Assembly: GCA_019722365.1 (NCBI GenBank)
Contig: JADFUC010000331.1
Coordinates: forward strand, 1 to 64,000
DNA length: 64,000 bases
DNA from: Lithospermum erythrorhizon
Taxonomy: Eukaryota; Streptophyta; Magnoliopsida; Boraginales; Boraginaceae
Direction: 5' to 3'
The notes beneath the pieces are model-generated. The model did not search any database. It had not been told where the DNA came from and saw only the letters and a list, made by a program, of their open reading frames with translations. How positions within the stretch are numbered: the first letter of the stretch is position 1; each line of letters opens with the position of its first letter. Shown in pieces: positions 12,691 through 25,330 of this stretch. The position numbers and the translations under genes were made by a program.

Positions 12691-15000
12691 ATGGATAATA
12701 AATAGGATTCCAACACGAGTCGTGCATTAAATCCCACATAATTAAGTCTTAATAAGGATATTGATGCAAAATATGTAACAACAAATCCTAAACCGAAATA
12801 ACCATCCCATAAGTCGCTTAAATGACGCCGGCCGATCAGTGATCAGGATCACATGAGTCACAATTGCCTCCATACAGTAAAGCGATCATCCTTCAAAGTC
12901 CTCAAATGATACGGACGATGGCCAAGGACCGCAGCTACTCTTAAATGCAATCAAGTAGCTAAAGCTCAAAAACATGATTTACTACAAACTCTAGACCTCC
13001 CCGCAGCGGTGGGGAGAAATGTTAACAAGTGACTAGGATGGATACTAAATTTTACCTAAAGCAAAGTCCAATACACAAATCGCTCATCCAATAAATTCAA
13101 ACGAGACCGGATGTCACTATAGTAAGACGGTTCGAAGTAAAACCAAATACCAACACATGTTCGGGAAAGATGAAAGCCACCGGTTTAACTCATACCTACT
13201 TAAGTGTATGTTCCCACAGGGGGCAATCAGATATATAAAAAATTTATTAAAATAATAATTAAGTGAATTAAAAATGAATTAATCAAATTAATTAGTAATC
13301 GAGCCTCTAAAAATGCCATGGCTACTCAATAGGTTTTTAATTACTCTAAATCCAATCTAAATTTAAATATATGATTGATAATCATATAAATGGTTTCCCC
13401 ATTTTGATTTACAAATCAAATTAAACTTCAGAAAATATAAAAATTAAATGTGATTAAAGTCAAATTTGAATCACATAGTTAAATCCACGCAAAATATATA
13501 ATCAAAAACTAATTTATACATATATTTATAAAATGTGTCCAATAATTATTAGAATAATTATTTCATGCATATATAATAAAATAAATACTTGCAAGTAATT
13601 ATATTCATTATATATTTAATAACTAGATAATTTTTATTATGTTTATCCTTTTAATAAATTAATAACTAAAAGGTTAATAATTAAAAGGGATAATTGAATT
13701 AAATAAAATCATTTTAAATTTGGTAATTACAATTACCATAATTTAATATATGATATTTGTTCATAAAAACCCGAAATTAATTTACCATAATAAAAAAAAA
13801 CTAAAATTAGGGTTTAAAATGATTGGGCTTTTTTCAAAAACCCTAGCTAATAATGAAGATCACGACGACAGATAACCAATCGGGCCGCTTACCTACGTAC
13901 GCCACGCTTCCTCCTGCGCCGCGGGGGAATACCTTTTCAGTAGCTACCTGAACCACCCCATTTGCGGCCGACGCTGCCGAACAAAATTTAACGTCAGATC
14001 CGATTTTATGGTACTTTTCGCTTTACATTTTAATTCAATTCTTTTTAAAAAACATTTTGAAGGCTTTAAACTAGTCCAAAATAATTTTATTTTCATAGAA
14101 AACCTTTTTCATAATATTCTTAAAATTATCTAATCAGAATTTCTGAAAAATATATTACAGAGAATTAATTATGCAATTTCTATTAACATTATAATTTCAA
14201 AAATACATAAAAAATACTTTAAAAATTCAAAACATCCCAACTTTTCTATGAGAGCTTCTCTTCATAACATAAAATTATGGCAAAAATATGATTCAAAATT
14301 CATAATTTTAAGCCATCCGATTACAATTTAATTAATCTAATTAAAATATTGTAAACCCCTTAAAAAAAATAGCCAACAATTATACTAAACATCAAAACAC
14401 CAAAATATATAATTTTGATATACTTGAATATATGAAATATTATCTATAAATATACATGATATAAAATTTCATATGGTCATCATATATACATTCAAATTAA
14501 TAAATATATATATATAGAAGTTGAAAAATTTAATTAAACATATTCATATATATTTAATTAGCCATATTTAGTCATAGAAAAATAAATCCTAATTAGACTC
14601 ATGATGCCACCGCTGCAAATATGTATATAACTTGATTTAAAACTTTAACCAAATATATTTTGTACAAGCATCTAATAGGTGTTTAAACTATGAAACTAAA
14701 AAAAATTGAAAAAACTGATAGAGATTCCAATGAAGCCTATCAACAAATCTTTCACACCCTCCTCCTATGAATTTCACCTCCTCGAAGACTCAATCAGGCC
14801 TCTAGTTGGTCCACACTAGAGCATTTGAACCCTACATTCGGGGTTCACTAGTACGAAAGGGATTGGATGATAAATTCAAGACAAGAATTTCAATTCTTGT
14901 CCTTGAATGGTTCGGCCACCATGAGAATGGAGGCTGGTGTTTTATTCAACTCTAATGAAAACCTAATAAGTTTTCTACTATCTGTGTCAACCTAAAATCC
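12690..15000 (-). other. Unassigned LTR-retrotransposon-like DNA
   Basis: No coding frame was recognised. GC-rich islands at about 13855-13990 and 14760-14960 sit in very AT-rich sequence. Read on the minus strand they resemble LTR leader segments (a ccgcggcgcagg island, then an AT-rich tail). I found no matched second LTR, primer binding site or terminal motif, so the class is left open. Confidence 0.3.
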
Positions 15001-17240
15001 CAACCGAATAGTTTAATGAAGTCGACTGCTTAATTCAATTAAACCATCGAGTAATTTAAACATTAACAAGTTGTTAATATGTAACTAGCAAGTTAATAAT
15101 TAACTAATCATTAAATTAAATTAAACTCACTTAGTTAATTTAATTTGGGTTCATCTAATTTATATTTTATATTATCAATGTAAAATTTCCATTGAGAATA
15201 TTCGTTGTTTTACAATCAACTCTCAATTTAGCAAATGCGCTTTAACATTCGTTGTTTGGCAAATCAATTTATATTTACATTATCGTTAATCGTAGGCGAT
15301 ATTCTCCAGACTCGTATAGCTGCATTAACAATATACGTCATTATTATTATTATAACTATTACGCATGGATCTTGGAAGAATCGCATAATCGCCGGGTATT
15401 ATCAGCAGAACCAGAATAGTAATTACAATTACTACGATTGAATGTTCCAAGCCAGAATCACATTCAATAAACTAGTAAAGCAATTGTTAAACAATTGTCG
15501 AATGGACATAATAAATGAAAGTGTTTGCTACAACAATTGTTACAATCTATCGATTTCAAATGTGTCGCGTATGAATATTAATGCTGCCCCGCGACGGGAG
15601 AACGGTGGCGCATATTGACGGGTCAGCCTGACGGAGGTCAGCGATGCATGCGATATCAGCGGATAACGACCGCATATTTGACGGTTACCTGATGATAAGA
15701 GTATTATATATACTCGAATGACGGATATGCCGCCAGATGGATATTCGGATTGTGGATGAACGCGCATTTGAAGTTTGGATGTTATGTATTTCATGGACTT
15801 ACTTTGCTGGTTATGTTGTTTTACTTGAATGAACATTTAATTATGTGGTTGATGTTTTATGAATATATGTATGGAGTATATATATATGTTTGATCTCGTA
15901 GGGATGTTTGAATAAGAGGCCATCATGTAAGTATGAATAGTTGTTACCTTATTTAACTTAATTAGTATTTTTTATTCAAAATAAAACTCTAACTAATATT
16001 TTTATTTATTATTTTAATTATATTCAAAATATAATTTAAATAAATAATATCAATTTTTAGGATCATAAAATTTGTCAAAACAACTAATTAAGTCAATTAT
16101 CAAATTTCAGTTTCAAACCAAATTGTAATTGAACTGAAAATAATTAACTATTAAGGACCAACCCAAAAGCTATGAGTCCAAACCAAATGAATGAACTTCC
16201 CAAATAGACGGGCTAACTCATCGAATTATCATCAATAAAAGAATCGGGGATTGTGCCCAATTCTTAGTGATCCGTAACGTCAAGGTCACTCAACTCAAGG
16301 GTCGGGTCAGTCTGCGACTGGTCTGGCCGAAATTTTGGCCAACACGTGTCAATTATAGTTGACCGAGTCAACTCGGTAATGAGTCAACTCGGTCTGACCG
16401 AGTCATAAATAAACTATTTATTAAATGTTTAGAATAAACTATTTATTAGAGTCATAAATAAGATTTGTGAGATCAATAAAGCACTCTCACATTATTATTA
16501 GCTTAAAGAAAACATAACCGTATATAGCTATTAATTTACTATCGTATTTTAGAAATACAATAAGTACATTTGAATAGTTCAAATGAATGAGAGTTGACTT
16601 AAGCGAACATTTAATATTCTTTAAAATGTTAAAGAAGTATGTTACTGAATGAACTAGATTCATCTAATAATATAGAATTACATATTCTCCTGAGGTTAGC
16701 TCAAATCATTGAATGTATAATCAACTAATCAACATCAAGAACATCACATTAGATGTGATATGGAATTATTCCGTAATAGCCAAATTCAAGATCTTATAAA
16801 ACTTTCACCCAAGTCAAATAGTTGACAAAATATAAGAATTGAACTTGAACTTGTTGTTACCACAATGGTAATCCAAATAAAGGGTGATGCTTACCATGTA
16901 AAATATATTTGGTTTTGGATTTTCTCTATCACAAGTTATATCTAGACGATTCATAGTATTGCTACTTACTCGACATGAATGGAAGATGTTTTTGGAAGCA
17001 CGAATTCAAGATCGATGCACTATCGTCTTAAGCCTATTTTGATAGTTAGTCTTTAGGAGTTAGTTTGTAGAATCCCTCCTCTTAGACCTGATTTTGTTAT
17101 CCCCATGAACTTTTGTAATAATTCTATTGGTAATATAGGCACTTAGTTTCCTTCCATTCCAAACTTATTTTAATCTCTTACATATTAATGGTGAGTAATT
17201 ATAAAAAAAAATGATGCAATGGTAATTGTCATTTTATATA
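15000..17240. other. Unassigned AT-rich repeat DNA with a GC-rich island
   Basis: The tract is AT-rich except for an island at about 15570-15780 with several CG-containing words. The minus-strand frame across the island (15540-15836, 98 codons) has no family resemblance that I can defend. A near repeat of aataaactatttatta occurs twice at about 16406-16445. The end of the tract, near 17200, has an A-run after taattat that could be a poly-A tail of an unidentified retroelement. Confidence 0.3.
16359..16407. repeat. Double inverted repeat of ACCGAGT/ACTCGGT
   Basis: ACCGAGT-CA-ACTCGGT is a perfect 7-bp stem around a 2-base centre. It is followed at once by a second arrangement, gactcggtc-like words in alternating orientation ending accgagtc. 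The block could form one or two hairpins or cruciforms. It lies in unassigned LTR-like DNA. Confidence 0.7.
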
Positions 17241-17245
17241 CAACG

Positions 17246-19427
17246 TGTAACGACCCACCCCAGGTCGGCCGCCCTGAGGTTAAGATCATCAACAACCTGT
17301 ACACCAGAGTCACCAGTCGATGGATAACAACATAAAAAGAATTCATTCGATGTAAATAATAATACTCTTTAGTCCATCGCGGTGATCTAACAACACATCC
17401 CAAGATAACATAACAACAATACAAACATAGATCACCCTGAAATATACAACCAACAGTACCCAACTTAGTATCCACAATACATCATATAATAAGGTAAGGC
17501 CTACCACCTACCCCGCAATACAAGCAACATGGGGAGATCTAACAATGATAACACGAGGAAAGTGATATTAGAAAGACTCTGCAGGACTTCCCATGCCACC
17601 ACCACCTCACTTACGATCTTAACTGCTAGCCACAACGTAGCCTCCTCAAAGAATCCCTCGACGATCAACTCCCTAGGAAACCGGCATAAAAACGCCCGCC
17701 CAAAGAGAATAAGGAAATGCTGTTTTGAATAAGATACAAATACTGAAGCAAACGGTATCCTACCACTTATAATCGTTAATTATATATAAAAGCATATGTA
17801 TAACATTAAATAGATCGTCTTTCATAACCATCATTGTTTCACGATCAACACATTCATTCAAATGAAAGCAACACAAACAATAAAGTTAGTCCACCAAAAT
17901 GTATAACATCAAAGTCCTCCATCCACACACATCCACTCCCAATCATACCTCCACCAACATATACACACACACACATCACCCCACACACACATAGATATAC
18001 ATCAAGAATCCTCCCGACCGAGGCTACCTTCAACGCATATGCATACCCAAACCTCCCGAATTACCTCGCTACTCACACAATATGCATATCACGCCCAAAC
18101 CTCCCTGAGGCTACTCACAAATTATATAATCACATCATGCCACCCAAAATCATCCCCGCAAAAGAATCACACACCAAACTACATACAACAATACACAACC
18201 ACATGCAAGACAATCAACACATACAACATAATGCCAGGCCCAACAACTACCACAATCTCATAACACTCCTACCTCAATAACAAACAACTTACAACATCAA
18301 TCTCTAATAACAACAATCTCTATAACATCAATATACATACAAATATAGTCACATAATAAACACACACCGAATAAGAGAATATGGGGTGATATATGAAAGG
18401 TTCCTATCGCGAGATTTTAGGCTCACTCCTCGAGGCAAAGCAACTAGAATATCTCTAAAGTGTCCACGCACAGTCCCAAGCTCAACTCCTATCCAAAGAA
18501 GAAATTATATGCTACAATATTTACTCCCGATTAATAAGGCTTATTTCCGATTAATAATAACATCCTCTTACAATTTATTAAATCCCAATTAAAGATTAAA
18601 TGTAAACCGACAACCCGGTATAAGAATCTTAGTCCAACAAACTACTCCGATTATCGATATATCATAAGAATATAATTTCTCCACTTAAATCCGATTATTA
18701 ATTACATCTCTTAATCTCGTGAATCTAATACCATTATAAATCATTAAAACAAACTAGTAAAAACTTCTAAATCTAATCCCTGATTAACATTCTAATCACA
18801 ACTTAACAACTCTAAAGTGAACGATTACTACGCTATGTTCAAATTTAATTAATAAAACGGTAATACAAAACATCAACCATATAATTCAATTATTTTGGCC
18901 GTTATCCCCTACCTCGTTCCATAACACTTTAATCAAATTCCTAATCAATCCAACAAATCAATTCCCGAAACTAAATCAATATAATCAACCTTTAACTAAA
19001 AACTCCAATTACTACTAACTGAATAACCTGAATCCCAACAAATATTCCCCTATCAATCAACATCAAAACATCCAACTTACATTCCAAAAACAACGTATAT
19101 TAAAGTCCCAGCATATAACATCATAATACAATTTTAAAGAAACTTAGAAAGTCAACCTAAAAGTCAACTAACTCTAATCATTAATCAATTTCTCAAAAAC
19201 AACAAAGTCAAACTACAAAATCTTAGAAATTATCACCAAAGTTTCCGACTCTTCTTACCTTTTAACGAAAGTAGAAGCATTTATTTCAGGAAAGATGAAA
19301 ATCAACTTGCAAATGTCTCTGTTTGTTAATCTTGGAAGAAATTGAAGAAATTCTTCTAAAGTGGGGTGGAAGAGATGAGTTCGCCACTCTTGTGGAAGGC
19401 GAGGATTTTGTTTTGCTGACGACATGT
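17246..19427 (-). mobile_element. Solo LTR, Tekay-like family, 3' part (split by CACTA)
   Basis: On the minus strand this part ends GGGTGGGTCGTTACA (complement of 17246-17260), the terminus also seen at 5354. It holds diverged copies of the bent repeat word cgggaggt/tatgcatat (around 18035-18110) that also occur at 41590-41700 in another LTR of the family. The matching 5' part lies beyond the CACTA element at about 27176-27438, which starts TGAAATAACCCGTTC on the minus strand. The two parts total about 2.45 kb, the usual size. The long plus-strand frame at 17834-18280 is a low-complexity shadow. Flanking 5-mers (caacg and aaaac) do not match, so the duplication has decayed or a boundary is off. 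Confidence 0.75.
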
Positions 19428-19559
19428 CACTACTAGAAATCCGCAAAAAGAGACGCCTGATCCTCAGCCTCCCCCAAACCGCTCTATTTGTCGGGCTGAG
19501 ATGATTTTGAGCTCTGGAACCACCCGACCTTTCAGGTGCGCGCTCTCAATCACTACCCG

Positions 19560-19975
19560 CTCCATTCCGACTAAAACCAAGCCCCGAATATTTCGGGCTT
19601 CAACCGACCTGCAACCCTGCTCCACATAACCCGACTCCATACCGTCTCCATGATCCCGACTCCAAACGGCCCCATGTTCCCCGATCTAAACCGCCTCCGC
19701 GTTCCCCGATCTAACCTCGCTCCACATAACCCGACTCCAAACCGCCTCCATGTTCCCTCACTCCAAACCGCCTCCATGTTCCCCCCGACTCCAACCCCGT
19801 CTCCACATAACCCTCGACTCCAAACCGTCTCCATGTTCCCCTGAACACTCCAAACCGTCTCCATGTTCCCCGAATTCCAACCCGCCTCCATGTTCCCCCG
19901 ACCTAAACCCCACATCGAACCGACTCACACCCACTCCATTCCCCTCAGAACGTAATCCGACTCTACCCGGCCCCA
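19560..19975. repeat. CACTA subterminal repeat array
   Basis: At least ten diverged copies of ccgcctccatgttcccc or cgactccacataacc, with a 17-45 base spacing, lie 130-550 bp inside the left terminus. Looser copies (cgtctccatcc, cctgcctccatt) occur at 20665-20800, 22680-22850 and 27040-27110. In En/Spm-type elements such subterminal repeats bind the element-encoded TNPA-like protein. That role is family knowledge and is not shown here. Long frames across the array on both strands are repeat artefacts. Confidence 0.75.
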
Positions 19976-21059
19976 CTAATGGGGCTATTCACTGCAAATT
20001 CAAACCCCTGCCTCCAGCCTGCCTCCATCCTCGACACCCCTTCTCGCATTTTTTTAAAAACGCCTCAAGTCATTGCACAAGCAGCAGGCAACACCACAAA
20101 ACCTCCATCCAAATCATAAAAAAACAAATATCAAAAGATTCAATTCATCCAACTCATACAAACAAATATAAAAAAAACATCGTAAAGATTCAAAAAATAA
20201 AAATATAAATAATCATTTAACAAATACATATTAAAACATCAGTATTCTCATATATAAAGATCAAACATTAATTCATATAAACATCAAACGATTAAATGCT
20301 TTATTCACATAAACAAATTAATTTATATAAAACATCAAACATCTAACCTAAATTAAAATAAAACCAAATTACCTATTCAAACTCTAAGAAAGAGTTTTAC
20401 AACAAAAGTAACAAATATACCTACAAATATATTAACAAATATAAATTACATACTAAATAAAAAAATTGATTCAAGCATTAATCATTACCTCTTTAAAGCA
20501 TTCCATAAAAATAAAATAAAATTTAATGTTGTGAGACAATAAAATTATGGAAATCTAAATTAATAACATAAAAAGTATGATATTACGTGGGCGGGTTTGG
20601 GAAAAAATAGTTGGAATGATGATAATGCGAGATATATATGTGGAATTTAGATTCTCGGAACTCGTCTCCATCCCGTCTCCATACCGCTTCCATTTGAAAA
20701 GCTTTTTTGAATTTCCTCAATTTTGTGCAGTGAGGGCGGAAATTCAAGTCAAAACCCGCTCATCCTGCCTCCATTTTTCATACCTCTCTCCATCCTGCTT
20801 CCATTCTCGAAAAAGATGATATTTATTTCAAGCCCCTACTTCCATCCCGACTTATAGCCGATTCACAGAAAAAGATATGCTTACAACCAAACTCCCCGGC
20901 TTGGCTAAACACAATACGAAGCATAATAAATACATATCATGTTTTTGAACACAATATTTTAAGAGCAATAAATACAAAAAATACACCACTGCTAATTCTC
21001 ATCGGCATTTCAATATAAAGTTTAATACAAAGTTGCAAATTACTATACGAAAAATCAGA

Positions 21060-21830
21060 ATTTAAAATATTTGATTATTAATCGCCCGAGGAGTCAGTTT
21101 TCCTCATCATCGCCATGAACGCTGTCGATGGGCCCGACTGTGAATCCGAACCATCTCCCCCGATCGGATACTACATCGTTTTCCCTTCAACAAATGCCGG
21201 GGTTCAACAACGACAACGCCATTGATTAAGGCCATCAGAAATGCGAGGAGTGCTGTTGTTCTTCTTGGAAGATATCTTCTATTCAAAGTTCTTATACATC
21301 CACATTTTGTATGATATCCACCATTCTGACTTGCCGATTTCAATATCACCACCGCTTACGATCTCAATCGCGCGATACATAACGGAGAGATAGTATACTT
21401 GTCAGGCCTCGGATGCTAGATAAACGGTCATCTTTTTAGAACCTCTCGCTTTGTGTTTGATTTGAACTATTCCATTCTTCGACGACTTCGCATCCACTTG
21501 CTTCAAGGCTAAAACCAAAACATTCAAGATTTACGCGTTGTCGCACCTCGCTGCACGACAACTCCCCAAATCTCCTCTAAGACACCATAGTAGTCAACAT
21601 GACTATCATTCAGTAGTATGAACCTCACACAAACACCGCTATTGTATGCTTGATTATCGCCGATATCAAAATTAGTGTACTCCGCTGATGCAAGATCCTT
21701 ATACCTTTGATTTCTCTCGTGTGACCTAATGAAAGAAATTTCAGTCTGTGTCCATATTATTCCGCATATTACTTTCAGGGTGTTTTTTATAGTATTTTGT
21801 GGATGATAAAGGAGCTTAATCAAAGCTCGT
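21060..21830 (-). pseudogene. CACTA transposase (tnp2-type) C-terminal remnant
   Basis: Minus-strand frames at 21524-21823 and 21107-21352 resemble the tail of plant CACTA tnp2 transposases, the part annotated as DUF4216. I see EYTNFDIGDNQAYNSGVCVR and then DYYGVLEEIWGV, in the order expected (an NNQAYNSGV-type block followed by a DYYGVL-EI block). Downstream pieces in other frames give VDAKSS-like and ASEASQVYYL-like words. The catalytic core upstream was not found, and single-base shifts break the frame. The protein would cut and join the transposon ends in the nucleus. This copy cannot. Confidence 0.65.
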
Positions 21831-21875
21831 TTTTAAAGTTATTTGTTAACATGACTTTGATTTTATATTTGTACA

Positions 21876-22115
21876 GTCGGGTATTTAAATAAGGTTTAAA
21901 TATTATACTAATGGCCAAAAGGAGACGGATAGAGTCGGGGTATTTAAATAAGGTTTAAATATTATACTAATACAAAAGGAGTCGGATAGAGTCGCATGTT
22001 AAATAATGTTTAAATATTATACTAATTACAAAAGAGCATTTTATGATAGAAATGGGTATTTAAACAATGTTTAAATATTAACTATCACCTATAGAGACGG
22101 ATGTAGTCGTGGGGT
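21876..22115. repeat. Four-copy tandem repeat, about 59 bp unit
   Basis: Copies of gggtatttaaataaggtt followed by aaatattatactaat and a gacggatagagtcg spacer start near 21881, 21940, 21995 and 22054. The last copy is the most diverged. The array lies inside the CACTA element, just upstream (minus strand) of the tnp2 remnant. Confidence 0.85.
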
Positions 22116-22119
22116 GTTG

Positions 22120-23100
22120 TAACGGTTCTCGTCTCTTCGATCCTGCCTCTTAAATGAGATTAGTTAAAATCGAGCATGTGATGCATGTGCCCGCCTCCCA
22201 TCTCGCTAATCTATTTTATTCAAGATTTAAATTTGCTTTTATAAATTTCCGATTCACGATTGTTAAAGGAGATATTATATTTGAAAATACACAGTGGACA
22301 TATGATCATTTAAATAATATTGAATTAGTGGATATGTAAGACCAATGTGATATGCTACGCTTTCTCGGCTATTAACACATGTAAAAGATGTGAGTTGCAA
22401 CCTCTCATCTATATTAACGCCATGGGTCATTAGCCAGTTAACAAAGATCTTATAATCTACATCATACTTTCATGTAATCTAATCGTAGTATGTGATTATG
22501 ATTGTGTTACTACATAATATACGCCAATATAACATGTTATTAGTTATGATTAATTTAAATTAATGATATAACATATTACGATTGTTATATAAATTAATGA
22601 TTTTTTTGTTAAATAAATACGCATCGTGATGAATTGTGTTATAATACTTTAAGAACGGAGTGCAATTTTTAATATATCTTATCTCCAAAACCGTCTCTAT
22701 ACTGCTCTATTTTTCCACCTGCCCATTCCCTGCCTCAAACCGGGTAAATTTTTATAACCCGTCTCCATCCTTTGTTTCCATTACCTGCCTCCATTCGGTA
22801 CTTTTTTCATACACCCGCTTTGAAACCTCGATCTATACCGGCTCTTAACCTCGAAACTAAATGACAAATGAAATGGAAGTTCCAACCCCTGAAAGAGACA
22901 CCAAACATAACCAAAACCCGACGCAACATCTAAACATAACCAATAAACAAACAAACACAAACAAATAATTCAATAATAAAATACATAACACAATACCAAA
23001 GTACATAACACACATCCAATAATAAAAGTACATAACACAAATAATTCAAATGTACAATAATATTATTCCAAATAATGTATCAATCTAATCCACCCATATC
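22120..23100. other. CACTA interior, non-coding
   Basis: This is AT-rich interior with scattered cgtctccatcc-type words at 22680-22850, matching the subterminal repeat family. A 61-codon plus frame at 22154-22339 has no recognised family. Confidence 0.4.
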
Positions 23101-25330
23101 TGGGCTCTGGGCCATTCGAGGGCTTTGGGACGCTGGGAAATCAAGATGGGCATGCTCAAGGCTCGAATCGACGCCTCCTGCCATGGTGCTGAACTCTAGG
23201 AGGCGCATCACCTCCATACGGGCTAACAACTAGCCATTGTTTACCACAGATCGATCAAGGCTAACGCCGGCTGTGGTCCACTGGAAGAAATGCCTCACAA
23301 GAATTAAGGACATGTTTAGCCAAATCACCTCCACATTTTCTACTCAACCTCCTTGTCCGTTTTTACATTTTCCAACCTCGCAAGTGCTCTGCCTCTCGCT
23401 CTTTCTTCTGCTTAGCCTCCTCAGCACAACCGCCTCGAGCCTCAAACCCAACACCACCGCCATGGAGGCGGCAAGCCGAATGATCATCTACCAAAGAAAT
23501 CTCAGCAACTGAGCTCACTCAAAGACTGAGCACCCGGCCCTTCGCCATCCATTCCCGGACGGTCCGTGGGAGTCCACAAGTCCTTCACCAAAGTGGAAAC
23601 TTGCACGATCTTTATCCTCCCCAGAGGCCTCATGAAGCTCACAGGTATCAAGCCTCCTTGTGATTTTTGAACACATTCAATAAGTGGCCTGACATTTATA
23701 AACTACAAATAATTCAAAACAAAACAAACTATAACAAAACAAACTTATAACAACTATATAACCTATAATAAACTATAAATAAACTATGAACTATTTACAA
23801 ATAAGTATAACAACTATATAAACTATTCACATCTATAACAACTAATTCACAAATATAACAACTATTCACAACTATATAAACTATAATAAACTATATAAAA
23901 TATAACAACTATAATAAACTATAATAAACTATTCACAAACTATAATAACTATTCACAACTATAATAACTATTCACAACTATAACAATTATTCACAACTAT
24001 TCACAACAACTATTCACAACCACTAATCCATAAACAAAAAAACATATAAAATCTAACAAACTAATTTAGTTTTACAAATGCTATGTCCCACTTCGGTCAG
24101 AACTGTCCGTCTCCTCGAGGGCATCCTTATCCTTCTTCTTGTTCAGCTTCATCATCGATACTCACAAGCGAACCCTTCCCAAATTTCTTCTCCTCAAATA
24201 CAAATAAGTGAATACTGATTATTAGAAATTCAACACAAATAATCGAGTAAAATAAAACAAAATTAAAAACAAATATTTATTTCTTTTACTCTCAACCAAC
24301 CGTCGACCGCTGACTTGCTCCCCGAACGGACGCCCGGGCCATCTCGCCACCTGACGCCCGAGCTACGCTGACCACTCGCCCGTTTCGCGATCCGACACGC
24401 CGCCGCCGACGCCCAATACCGAGATATCAAGCCTCAATCGGACGCGTGAGTACACTAAGCCGGGCTTTGGCCGGGCCGCATAATCGGGCCCCAGCCCTCA
24501 ACCGTGCCCTCGAGTCTTCCTTCTGCGCCTGCCAAGAAGTTTCTCCCACTTCTTCCTCGCGCCTGCCGACATCGGCCGAGCCCGCCACGCCCCATCTTTA
24601 TCGTGATATCTCTCCGAAAACAAATAAAACAAAATCTAATTAGACTATAATTCACTCAAAATATTTTAAACAACTTCTTATTTTGCAAAGACTTACTGGA
24701 ACGATCTCCTCGTATGTCGCCCCTAATCTCGACGATCCTCAGACGTAGGTTTAACTCCTGACGACTCGATCATCTGCCTCATGAAGAACCGCCTTACATC
24801 GTAGCCACAAGACAAATTTCAAAGTAAACCACAAAACAAGTAAGTTATTCTACATAAATAAAAAAAATAACTATTTTAATTAATTTGCATAATCAGAAGC
24901 GGATTTACTAATTGTAGCTGGATCTCTAATTCCAACTGCCTCATTGGGACCATCTCGAGCGACGGGCCCCTCAGACAAATGGGCGCCTCGGCCGGTTGCC
25001 TTCAAATTTCTGGTCGTCTCCGTACCAATCCCCATCGCTTCATCATCCCCATCAACGCCCCGGTATAATGGCAGCTCGCAAGGCCCCTGAGTCCTCGAAA
25101 CGGTAGGAAAAGACCGCTGCAGGCTAATCAACTCGACGCCGCCGGTCTCGACGATTTAACCGCCGCCCCCATCAAACCGATGTCGACTGGGAGCTGACCG
25201 CTTATACGGCGGACGGCGAGTCATCCGCCCGCTATACGAATATCGTGTCCTACTTTTCGGGAGGCTCCGCCCGCCCCATCAAGCCTACCATCTCCTCTTC
25301 CTATTATTACTACCACGTGCCATCTGTATT
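23100..25330 (-). pseudogene. Ptta/En/Spm-like transposase remnant, three coding islands
   Basis: Three GC-rich islands on the minus strand (25320-24880, about 24790-24100, and 23520-23100) are separated by G-poor AT tracts, as exons separated by introns would be. The first island begins MARGSNNRKRRW and continues with arginine- and proline-rich sequence (RMTRRPPYKRS), a style usual for the N-terminus of plant Ptta/En/Spm transposases. The middle island includes basic stretches and a FEEKKFGKGSLVS segment. The last has a glutamate/arginine-rich tail. Stops and shifts are frequent. The assignment rests on composition, order and the surrounding CACTA element, not on a diagnostic catalytic motif. 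Confidence 0.45.
23690..24070. repeat. G-poor ctataacaactattcacaa tract
   Basis: Diverged tandem copies of words such as ctattcacaactata and ctataataaa fill the gap between two GC-rich coding islands. Plus-strand G is almost absent. On the minus (coding) strand it would be a T/G-rich, C-poor intron. Confidence 0.75.

Noticed and set aside
17834..18280. A 148-codon plus-strand frame rich in His, Thr and Pro
   Set aside because: Lies antisense in an LTR made of cacaca and catatgcat words. Composition alone explains it.
19571..20208. Overlapping frames of 64-152 codons on both strands
   Set aside because: They read the CACTA subterminal repeat array in several frames. Pro/Ser/Cys-rich or Gly/Trp-rich repeats only.
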